Source: Cherax quadricarinatus
Lineage: Eukaryota; Arthropoda; Malacostraca; Decapoda; Parastacidae
Assembly (NCBI RefSeq): GCF_038502225.1
Contig: NW_027196410.1
Location: 28,707-92,706, forward strand
Direction of reading: 5' to 3'
DNA: 64,000 nucleotides
Part shown: piece after piece, positions 11,027 to 20,600 of the stretch
Numbering within the stretch: the first letter of the stretch is position 1
Layout: every line of letters starts with the position of its first letter
Position numbers and translations under genes: made by a program
The notes under the pieces: model-generated
Database searches by the model: none
Told to the model about the DNA's origin: nothing
Seen by the model: only the letters and a program-made list of their open reading frames with translations

Positions 11027-11863
11027 ATGCCCTCCATCGAGCAACTTTACCAACAGCTTAAGGAAGAATTGAGGTTGGCGAAGGTGGAGATTCGGCGACT
11101 TACCGAGGAAAACAAGAAGATTCGTAGTAGTTCTCCTGTTTTGAGTCCTCAGGTCAAGAAGGGAAACTGGTTAATGGCTGGACAGCAGGGAACGAAGTTG
11201 ACGATCAAGAAGACGAATGGAAAGGTAGAAACGATGAAGAAGAAAGAGACTGCCGTGGAAACTGTTGTGGAAACATCTAATACATTCTCAGTGCTACCCA
11301 ACGAATGTGAGTCGACTACTGGGAACGTCACGACGAACGACATCAAGGAAGGTAAGAATATTGTTGTTGTTGGGGATAGCCAAGTTAGGTATATGGATAG
11401 GGCGTTCTGCTTGAAGGACAGGAGTAGGAGACAGAGAGTTTGCTTTCCTGGGCCTGGGATGGAGGATATTGTTAGCCGTCTGGATGACATCATGAGAGGT
11501 AATGGGAGCAATCCTATTATCTGTCTCAGTGCTGGAGGCAACGATGTTGGCAGACGTAGGAGTGAAGACCTGATTAGCAGGTATAGGTCAGCAATAGAAA
11601 TAATTAGAAGTAAGGGTGGGAACCCTGTCATATGTGGTATTTTGCCAAGGAGGGTAGTTGGAAATGAATGGTTGTCCAGGGCGATTGGTGTCAATTGGTG
11701 GCTGGACAAATACTGTAAGGAAAATGCTGTAACATTCATTGACAACTGGGACCTCTTCAATGGCGGAAATGACATGTATGCCAGGGATGGGGTTCTCTTA
11801 TCTAGGTCTGGGGTGGTAGCACTGGCAACTGCAGTGGAGGGAGCAGTTAGGACTTTAAACTAG
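11027..11863 (+). CDS. LINE copy C ORF1, open: coiled coil plus SGNH-esterase-like domain
   Basis: This is the only uninterrupted ORF1 in the window, 278 codons from ATG 11027. An upstream TTG-initiated extension is possible on paper but unlikely in a eukaryote. Residues 1-35 look like a coiled coil, and residues 45-110 are a Lys/Thr/Glu-rich linker. Residues 110-278 resemble an SGNH hydrolase: GDS at 116-118 with Ser118 as the expected nucleophile, GGND at 170-173, and DGVLLS at 254-259. The D-x-x-H His is replaced by Leu257, so esterase activity is doubtful. CR1-like ORF1 proteins are thought to bind RNA or membranes through such domains. Expression is unproven because the copy sits in satellite DNA. 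Confidence 0.8.
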   Translation: MPSIEQLYQQLKEELRLAKVEIRRLTEENKKIRSSSPVLSPQVKKGNWLMAGQQGTKLTIKKTNGKVETMKKKETAVETVVETSNTFSVLPNECESTTGNVTTNDIKEGKNIVVVGDSQVRYMDRAFCLKDRSRRQRVCFPGPGMEDIVSRLDDIMRGNGSNPIICLSAGGNDVGRRRSEDLISRYRSAIEIIRSKGGNPVICGILPRRVVGNEWLSRAIGVNWWLDKYCKENAVTFIDNWDLFNGGNDMYARDGVLLSRSGVVALATAVEGAVRTLN

Positions 11864-11877
11864 GAATAGTTAGTGGT

Positions 11878-12845
11878 ATGGGTTTTGGCAGGAAAACAGT
11901 GAAGTCCCAGTGTAGTAATATTACGAGTTCTAGGGGAACTAGTAATAAGCAGAACGAGGTAGACATTGAAAAGCCAGGGACTTTGGGTGATAAGGACAGT
12001 AATAGGTTTAGTAGAAAAACAGAAATGAGCAGGAACGGTAAAGAGAAAGGAGAGTCTTTCAATGTTTATTATGCTAATATCCGTAGTGCTAGGAATAAGA
12101 TGGACGAGTTGAGATTAGTTGCTAGTGAAGGTAACATTGAAGTATTTGCCTTAACTGAGACGTGGTTTAATTCCAAAAGTCGGGATATGCCTGCGGAATG
12201 TCATATTCAGGGTTTTAAATTGTTCCAAGTAGATAGAAGTATCGGGAAGGGGGGTGGTGTGGCATTGTATGCCCGAGATCGCTTGAACTGTTGCATAAAA
12301 ACGGGTGTTAAGTCTGAAGTAACACATACAAAGTCTGTTTGGATAGAATTTTCAGAGGGGCATGAAAAACTGATTTTAGGAGTGATATTCCGTCCCCCAA
12401 ACTTAGATAGGGACCAAGGGAGACTCCTATGGGAGGAAATTGTTAAGGCCACAAGGCACGATAATGTAGTAATTCTAGGAGACTTTAACTTTAGTCATAC
12501 TGATTGGAATTTCTTGACTGGGAATTTAGAATCATACGACTTCTTAGAAGTAGTTCAGGATTGTTTTTGAAAGCAGTTTGTGACAGAACCTACAAGGGGA
12601 AATAACCTGCTTAACTTAGTTCTGGCTAGCGACCACAAATCAATTACATTTAGCATTGAATGGAAGTACGATAGTAGCGATAACTCAGTAACAGTCCCAG
12701 ATTTTCGCTTAGCAGATTACGATGGGCTTAGAGAACACTTATCATCTGTTGACTGGGGTAACGAAGTGAGCTATCAATATGACAGTTCTGAACACTATAC
12801 ATGCTGCTCAAAGAACGTTTATCCCATATAAAGAAATTAGATCAA
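11878..12845 (+). pseudogene. LINE copy C ORF2: endonuclease only, interrupted
   Basis: It starts at ATG 11878, 14 bp after ORF1. The first 230 codons are open and carry the EEP endonuclease blocks VYYANIRSAR, ALTETWF, GGGVALYAR and ILGDFN. A TGA at 12568-12570 matches the one in copy B. Beyond it the frame continues with TEPTRG, SDHKS and a linker to the satellite edge, but a 2-bp deletion near 12,787 shifts it again. The reverse transcriptase is missing, so no functional ORF2 product can be made. Confidence 0.85.
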
Positions 12846-15800
12846 ACTGCAGAGAAGCCATGACTCTGGCAAGACTCTTGTTGTGTAACTGTAGAGTAGC
12901 CATGACTCTGGCAAGACTCTTGTAGTGTAACTGTAGAGTAGCCATGACTCTAACAAGACTCTTGTAGTGTAACTGTAGAGTAGCCATGACTGTCAAGACT
13001 CTTGTTTTCTAACTGTAGAGTAGCCATGACTCTGGCAAGACTCTTGAAGTGTATCTGTAGAGTAGCCATGGCTCTGACAAGACTCTCGTAGTGTAACTGT
13101 AGAGTAGCCATGACTCTAAAAATACTCTTGTAGTGTAACTCTAGAGTAGCCATGACCCTGACAAGACTCTTGTAGTGTAACTGTAGAGTAGCCAAGACTC
13201 TGGCAAGACTCTTGTTTTGTTACTATAGAGCAGCCATAACTATGACAAGACTCTTGTAGTGTAACTGTAGAGTAGTTATGACTCTGACAAGACTTTTGTG
13301 TTGTGACTGTAGGGTAGCCATGCCTCTGGCAAGACTCTTGTAGTGAAACAGTACAATAACCATGACTCTGACATGACTCTTGTAGTGTAACTGTAGAGTA
13401 GCCATGAATCTGTCTAGATTCTTGTAGTGTACCTGTAGAGTAGCCTTGACTCTGGCAAGACTTGCAGTGTAACTGTAGAGTAGCCATGACTCTGACAAGG
13501 CTCTTATAGTGTAACTGTAGAGTAGCCGTGACTCTGAGAAGGCTCTTGTAGAGTAACTGTAGAGTAGCCATGACTCTGACAAGACTCTTGTAGTGTAATT
13601 GTAGAGTAGCCGTGACTCTAACAAGGCTCTTGTAGTGTAACTGTAGGGTAGCCATGACTCTAACAAGACTCTTGTAGTGTAACTGTAGAGTAGCCATGAC
13701 ACTGACAAGACCATTGAAGTGTAACTGTAGAGTAGACATGACACACACTAGCAAGACTCTTGTAGTGTGACTGTAGAGTAGCCATGACTCTGAAAAGACT
13801 CTTGTAGTGTAACTGTAGAGTAGCAATGGCTCTGCCAAGACTCTTGTAGTGTAACTGTAGAGTAGCCATGACTCTGACAAGCCTCTTGTAGTGTAACTGT
13901 AGAGTAGCCATGACTCTGACAAGCCTGTTGTAGTGTAACTGTAGAGTAGCCATGACTCTGACAAGCCTCTTGTAGTGTAACTGAAGAGTAGATATGACTT
14001 TGTCAAGACTCTTGTAGTGTAACTTTAGAGTAGCCATGACTCTGACAAGACTCTTGTACTGTAACTGTAGAGTAGCTATGACTCTGGCAAGACTCTTGTA
14101 GCGTAACTCTAGAGTAGCAATAACACTGACAAGACTCATGTAGTGTAACTGAAAATAAGCGATGACTGTAAAAAGACTCTTGTAGTGTAACTCTAGAGTA
14201 GCCATGACTCTGACAATACTCTTTCAGTGTAACTGTAGAGTAGCCATGACTCTGACAAGACTCTTGCAGTGTAACTGTAGAGTAGCTACGACTCTGACAA
14301 GACTCTTGCAGTGTAACTGTAGAGTAGCTATGACTCTGACAAGGCTCTTGTAGCGTAACTGTAGAGTAGCTATGACTCTGACAAGACTCTTGCAGTGTAA
14401 CTGAAGAGTAACCATGACTCGGGCAAGACTCTTGTAGTGTAACTGTAGAGTAGCAATGACTCTTACAAGACTCTTGTAGTGTAACTGTAGAGCTGCCATG
14501 AGTCTGGCAGGGCTCTTGTAGTGTAACTCTAGAGTAGCCATGACTCTGGCAAGACTCGTTAAGTGTAACTGTAGAGTAGCAATTACTCTGACAAGACTCT
14601 GAAGTGTAACTGTAGAGTAGCCATGACTCTGGCAAGACTCATGGAGTTTAACTGTAGAGTAGCCATCACTGTGGCAAAACACTTGTAGAGTAACTGTAGA
14701 GTAGCAATGAATCTGGCAAGACTCTTGTAGTGTAACTGTGCAGTAGCCATGACTCTGACAAGACTCTTGTAGAGTAACTGTAGAGCAGCAATGAATCTGG
14801 CAAGACTCTTGTACTGTAACTGTAGAATAGCCATGACTCTGGCAAGACTCTTGTAGCGTAACTCTAGAGTCGCCATGACTCTGACAATACTCTTGCAGTG
14901 TAACTGTAGAGTAGCCATGACTCTGACAAGACTCATGAAGTGTAACTGTAGAGTAGCAATGACTCTGGCAAGACCCTTGTAGTGTAACTGTAGAGTTGCC
15001 ATGACTCTCACAAGACTCTTGTAGTGTAACTGTAGAGTAGAGATTACTCTAAGAAGACACTTGTAGTGTAACTGTAGAGTAACCATGACTCGGGCAAGAC
15101 TCTTGTAGTGTAACTGTAGAGTAGCCCTGACTCTGACAAGACTCTTGTAGTGCAGCTGTAGAGTAGCCATGACTCGGGCAAGAGTCGTGAAGTGTAACTG
15201 TAGAGTAGCAATGACTCTGACAAGACTCTTGTAGTGTAACTGTAGAGTAGCCCTGACTCTGACAAGACTCTTGTAGTGCAGCTGTAGAGTAGCCATGACT
15301 CGGGCAAGAGTCGTGAAGTGAAACTGTAGAGAAGCCATGACTCTGACAAGACTCTTTTAGTGTAACTGTAGAGTATCCATGACTTTGGCAAGACTCTTGT
15401 AGTGTAACTGTAGAGTAGCAATGACTCAGACAAGGCTCTTGTAGTGTAACTGTAGATTAGCCATGACTCTGCCAAGACTCTTGTTGTGTAACTGTAGAGT
15501 AGTTATGGCTATGGAAAGGCTCTTGTAGTGTAACTGTAGATTAGCCATTACTCTAACAAGACTCTTGTTGTGTAACTGTAGAGTAGCCATGACTCTGGTA
15601 AGACTCTTGTAGTGTAACTGTAGAGTAGCCTTAACTCTGGCAATACTCTTGCAGCGTAACTGTAGAGTAGCCAAGACTCTGACAAGACTTTCGTAGTGTA
15701 ACTGTAGAGTAGATATGACACTAGCAAGAATCTTGTAGTGTGACTATAGAGTAGCCATGACTCTGAAAAGACTCTTGTAGTGTAACAGTAGAGTAGACGT

Positions 15801-16080
15801 GACTCTGACAAGGCTCTTGTAGTGTAACTGTAGTGTAGCCGTGACTCTGACAAGGCTCTTGTAGAGTGACTGTAGAGTAGCCATGACCCTGACAAGACTC
15901 TTGTAATGTAACTGTAGAGTAGCCATGACTCTGACAAGACTCTTGTAGTGTAACTGTAGAGTAGCCAAGACTCTGACAAGACTCTTGTAGTGTAACTGTA
16001 GAGTAGCCATGGCTCTGACAAGACTCTTGTAGTGTAACTGTAGAGTAGTTATGACTCTGACAAGACTCTTGTAGTGTAAC
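12846..16080. repeat. 42-bp minisatellite array C
   Basis: About 77 units of the 42-bp monomer lie between LINE copies C and D. The first kilobase duplicates array B. The last 600 bp resemble the ends of arrays A and B immediately before a LINE, including the same ordered variants (TAGCCTTAACTCTGG, GAGTAGATATGACACTAG). Minus-strand frames up to about 296 codons are repeat artefacts. Confidence 0.95.
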
Positions 16081-16227
16081 AAGTGTAGTGTAAGAAGTGA
16101 TCGCATCGCTATTGGGCCGTCCGGACGTGCTGCGCAGTAGCTCCTGATTGAGTTGGCTTTTGCGCAGTGTTGACGTGTACTTAGCTCTGTGAAGACCTGT
16201 TTGCGCTCTCTCTACGAATTAAGCGAG

Positions 16228-16545
16228 ATGCCCTCCATCCAGCAACTTTACCAACAGCTTAAGGAAGAATTGAGGTTGGCGAAGGTGGAGATTCGGCGAC
16301 TTACCGAGGAAAACAAGAAGATTCGTAGTAGTTCTCCTGTTTTGAGTCCTCAGGTCAAGAAGGGAAACTGGTTAATGGCTGGACAGCAGGGAACGAAGTT
16401 GACGATCAAGAAGACGAATGGAAAGGTAGAAACGATGAAGAAGAAAGAGACTGCCGTGGAAACTGTTGTGGAAACATCTAATACATTCTCAGTGCTACCC
16501 GACGAATGTGAGTCGACTACTGGGTTTTGGCAGGGAAAACAGTGA
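16228..16545 (+). pseudogene. LINE copy D ORF1, truncated by deletion of the SGNH domain
   Basis: From ATG 16228 the coiled coil and linker match copy C. At 16524 the sequence jumps from CGACTACTGGG to TTTTGGCAGGG, equivalent to removing 11,324-11,882 of copy C. This deletes ORF1 residues 100-278, the spacer and the ORF2 start codon. Both deletion ends share TGGG. One extra G after the join puts the fused reading frame into a stop at 16,543-16,545, leaving 105 codons. Confidence 0.85.
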
Positions 16546-17540
16546 AGTCCCAGTGTAGTAATATTACGAGTTCTAGGGGAACTAGTAATAAGCAGAACGA
16601 GGTAGACATTGAAAAGCCAGGGACTTTGGGTGATAAGGACAGTAATAGGTTTAGTAGAAAAACAGATATGAGCAGGAAGGGTAAAGAGAAAGGAGAGTCT
16701 TTCAATGTTTATTATGGTAATTGCCGTAGTGCTAGGAATAAGATGGATGAGTTGAGATTAGTTGCTAGTGCAGGTAACATTGAAGTATTTGCCTTAACTG
16801 AGACGTGGTTTAATTCAAAAAGTCGGGACATGCCTGCGGAATGTCATATTCAGGGTTTTAAATTGTTCCAAGTAGATAGAAGTATCGGGAAGGGGGGTGG
16901 GGTGGCATTGTATGTCCGAGATCGCTTGAACTGTTGCATAAAAACGGGTATTAAGTCTGAAGTAACACATACAAAGTCTGTTTGGATAGAATTTTCAGAG
17001 GGGCATGAAAAACTGATTTTAGGAGTGATATACCGTCCCCCAAACTTAGATAGGGACCAAGGGAGACTACTATGGGAGGAAATTGTTAAGGCCACAAGGC
17101 ACGATAATGTAGTAATTCTAGGAGACTTTAACTTTAGTCATACTGATTGGAATTTCTTGACTGGGAATATAGAATCATACGACTTCTTAGAAGTAGTTCA
17201 GGATTGTTTTTTGAAGCAGTTTGTGACAGAACCTACAAGGGGAAATAACCTGCTTGACTTAGTTCTGGCAAACAATGAATCCCTTGTTATTAATTTAGAA
17301 ATTTCATAGGTACTGGGTGCTTGCGACCACAAATAAATTACATTTAGCATTGAATGGAAGTACGGTAGTAGCGATAACTCAGTAACAGTCCCAGATTTTC
17401 GCTTAGCAGATTACGATGGGCTTAGAGAACACTTATCATCTGTTGACTGGGGTAACGAAGTGAGCTATCAATATGACAGTTTTCTGAACACTATACATGC
17501 TGCTCAAAGAACGTTTATCCCATATAAAGAAATTAGATCA
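16527..17540 (+). pseudogene. LINE copy D ORF2: endonuclease, best-preserved copy but without its start
   Basis: The original ATG is deleted, and the next in-frame ATG is at 16668. The frame is open to 17,309 and covers the endonuclease blocks VYYGNCRSAR, ALTETWF, GGGVALYVR, VIYRPPN and ILGDFN, then TEPTRG and LDLVLAN. An in-frame TAG after NLEIS (17,307-17,309) interrupts it just before the CDHK block, which in B and C reads SDHK. A second stop follows at once (CACAAATAA). The sequence then runs to the 42-bp monomers at 17,541. No reverse transcriptase follows. Confidence 0.8.
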
Positions 17541-17670
17541 AACTGCAGAGAAGCCATGACTCTGGCAAGACTCTTGTTGTGTAACTGTAGAGTAGCCATG
17601 ACTCTTGCAAGACTCTTGTTGTGTAACTGTAGAGTAGCCATGACTCTTGCAAGACTCTTGTTGTGTAACT
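17541..17670. repeat. 42-bp minisatellite array D (three units)
   Basis: Three units follow LINE copy D. They read CTTGTTGTGTAAC instead of CTTGTAGTGTAAC, which removes the plus-strand TAG and lets the LINE frame read through them as VAMTLARLLLCNCR repeats. The last unit stops within GTAACT and the 47-bp satellite begins at once. Confidence 0.9.
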
Positions 17671-20600
17671 GGGGCCTGTGGTGGCCCCCACTCTGTGACA
17701 TGGGCCACCTCTGTGTTGGAGTCAGTGGTGGCCCTTACTCTGTCACATGGGCCACCTCTGTCTTGAGGTCGGTGGTGGCCCTCACTCTGTAACATTGGCC
17801 ACCTCTGAGTTGGAGTCGGTGGGAGCCCACACTCTGTGACATGGGCCACCTCTGCGTTAGGGCCACTGGTGGCCCTCACTCTGTGACATAGGCCACCTCA
17901 GTGTTGCGGTCGGTGGTGGCGCTCACTCTGCGTGATGGGCCACCTCTGTGTGTGGGTGGTGACCCTCACTCTGTGACATTGGCCACCTCTGTGTTGGAGT
18001 CGGTGGGGGCCCTTAATCTGTGACATGGGCCTCCTCTGTGTTGAGGTCGGTGGTGGCACTCACTGTATGATATGGGCCACCTCTCTGTTGCAGTCGGTGG
18101 TGGCCCCCACTCTGTGACATGGGCCACCTCTCTGTTGATGTCTCTTGTGGCCTACACTCTGTGACACGGGCCACCTCTGTGTTGGAGTCTGTGGAGGCCC
18201 TCACTATGTGACATGGGCCTCCTCTGTGTTTGAGCCAGTGGTGGCCCTTAATCTGTGACATGCTCTACCTCCCTGTTGGGGTCAGATGTGATTCTCACTC
18301 TGTGACATGGGCCACCTCTGTGTTGGGATCAGTGGTGACCCTAACTCTGTGGCATGCTCCACTTCCCTGTTGGGGTCTGTGGTGGACCGCACTCTCTAAC
18401 ATGGGCCACCTCTGTGTTGGAGTCGGTAGCGGCCCTCACTCAGTGATATGGGCCACCTCTGTGCTGAAGTCGGTGGTGGCCCTCTGTGACATGGGCCACC
18501 TCTGAGTTGAAGTCGGTTGTGGCCCTCACTCAGTGACATGGGCCACCTCTGTGTTGGAGTTGGTGGCGGCCCTCACTCTGTGACATGGGCCACCTCTGTG
18601 TTGGGGTCGGTGGTGGCCTTCACTCTGTGACATGTTCCACGTCCGTGTTGGGGTCGGTGGTTTCCCTCACTCTGTGACATGTGCCTCCTCAGTGTTGCGG
18701 TCGGTGGAGACCCTCACTCTTTAACATGGGCCACCTCTGTGCTGGAGTCGGTGGTGGCCCTCACTCTGTGACATTGGCCACCTCTGTGTTGGAGTCGGTA
18801 GGGGCCCTCACTCTGTGACGAGGGCCTCCTCTGTGTTGGGGCCGGTGGTGGCTCCCACTCTGTGACATGGGCCACCTCTGTGCTGGAGACGGTGGTGGCC
18901 CTCACACTGTGACATGAGCCACCTCTGTTTTTGGGTCGGTGGTGGCCCTCACTCTGTAACATGGGCCACCTCTGTGTTGTGGTCGGTGGTGCCCCTCACT
19001 CTGTGACATGGGCCACCTCTGAGTTGATGTCTCTGGTGGCCTACACTCTGTGACACGGGCCACCTCTGTGCTGGACTCGGTGGTGGCCCTTACTCTGTGA
19101 CATGCTCCACCTCCCTGTCGGGGTCATTGGTGACCCTCACTCTCTGACATGGGCCACCTCCGTGTTGGGGTCAGTGGTGACCCACACTCTGTGACAAGGG
19201 CCACCTCCTTGTTGGAGTCAGTAGCGGCCCTCACTCTGTGTCATTGGCCACCTACGTGTTGGGGTCGGTGGTGGCCCTCTGTGACCTGCGCCACCTCTGT
19301 GTTGGGGTCTTTCTTGGCCCTCACTATGTGACGAGGGCCACCTCTGTGTTGTGGTCGGTAGTGGCCCTATGTGACATGGGCCACCTCTGTGTTGGAGTCG
19401 GTGGTGGCCATCACTCTGTGACATTGGCCACCTCTCTGTTTGGTTCGGTGGTGGCCCTCTGTGACATGGGCCACCTCTTTGTTGGAGTCAGTGGTGGCTT
19501 TCACTCTGTGACATGGGCCACCTCTGTGTTGGGGTCGGTGGTGGCCCTCTGTGACATGGGCCACCTCTGTGTTGGAGTCGGTGCTGGCCCTCACTCACTC
19601 TGTGATATGGGCCACCTCTGTGTTGAGGTCGGTGGTGGCCCTCACTCTGTGACATGGGCCACCTCTGTGTTGGGGTCGGTGGTGGCCCTCACTCTTAAAC
19701 ATGGGCCACCTCCGTGTTGGGGTCGGTGGAGGCCCTCACTATGTGACATGGGCCACCTCGCTTTTGGGGTCAGTGGTGACCCTCACTCTGTGACATGGGC
19801 CACCTCCGTGTTGGGATCGGTGGTGTCCCTCTGTGACATGCGCCTCCTCTTTGTTGGGGTCGGTGGTGTCCCTCATTCTGTGACATGGGCAACCTCCGTG
19901 TTGAGGTTAGTGGTGGTCCTCTCTCTGTGACATGGGAAACCTCCTTGTTGGAGTCAGTTGTGGTCCTCACTATGTGACAAGGGCCACCTCCGTGTTGGGA
20001 ATAGTGGTGGCCCTCTGTGACATGCGCCACCTCTGTGTTGGGGTCTGTGGTGGCCCTCACTATGTGACATGAGCCAACTCTGTGTTGGGTTCGGCGGTGG
20101 CCCTCTGTGACATGGGCCACCTCTGCGTTGAAGTCGGTTTTGGCCCTCACTCAGTGACATGGGCCACCTTTGTGTTGAGATTGGTGTTGGCCCTCACTCT
20201 GTGACATGGACCACCTATGTGTTGGGGTCGGTGGAGGCCCTCACTCTGTGACATGTTCACGTCCGTGTTGGGGTCGGTTGTGGCCCTCACTCTGTGACAT
20301 GGGCCACCTATGTGAGTCGGTGGTGGCCCTCACTCTGTGGCATGGGCCACCTCTGTGTTGGAGTCGTTGTTGTCCCTCACTCTGTGACATATGCCTGCTC
20401 AGTGTTGCGATCGGTGATGGCCCTCACTCTCTCACATGGGCCACCTCTATTGGAGTCGGTGGTTGCCCTCACTCTGTGACATTGACCACCTCTGTGTTGG
20501 AGTCGGTGGGGGCCCTCACTCTGTGACATAGGCCTCCTATGTGTTGGGGTTGGCGGTGGCCCTCATTACATTACATGGGCCACATCTGTGTTGGAGTCGG

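Larger units (their letters stand above)
10880..12845 (+). mobile_element. CR1-like LINE copy C, lacking reverse transcriptase
   Basis: This is the tandem duplicate of copy B with the same boundaries. It keeps the 8 bp that B has lost in ORF1, so its ORF1 is intact. It lacks two T residues near the 3' end (GACAGTTCTGAAC against GACAGTTTTCTGAAC). It is flanked on both sides by the 42-bp array. Confidence 0.9.
5605..13900. repeat. Tandem duplication, about 4,146-bp unit (array + LINE + array)
   Basis: The segment from about 5605 to 9750 is repeated from about 9751 to 13,900. It includes the variant order of the 42-bp monomers on both sides and the complete LINE fragment. The offset is 4,146 bp up to the LINE and 4,152 bp after it. 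The difference is explained by an 8-bp deletion in copy B and a 2-bp deletion in copy C. The junction near 9750 lies in the monomer reading GAGAAGCCATGACGCTG. Confidence 0.85.
16081..17540 (+). mobile_element. CR1-like LINE copy D, lacking the SGNH domain and reverse transcriptase
   Basis: It has the same 5' and 3' junctions with the 42-bp array as copies B and C. It is more diverged and has one clean internal deletion of about 559 bp in ORF1. It keeps about 50 bp before the SDH endonuclease block that B and C have lost, so it is not simply derived from either. Confidence 0.9.

Noticed and set aside
19238..19930. A 230-codon plus-strand frame rich in Gly, Val and His, and similar frames across both 47-bp arrays
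   Set aside because: The peptide pattern cycles through the three frames of a 47-bp monomer with a 141-bp super-period. Minus-strand frames of the PTPTQRWPMSQSEGHH type arise in the same way.
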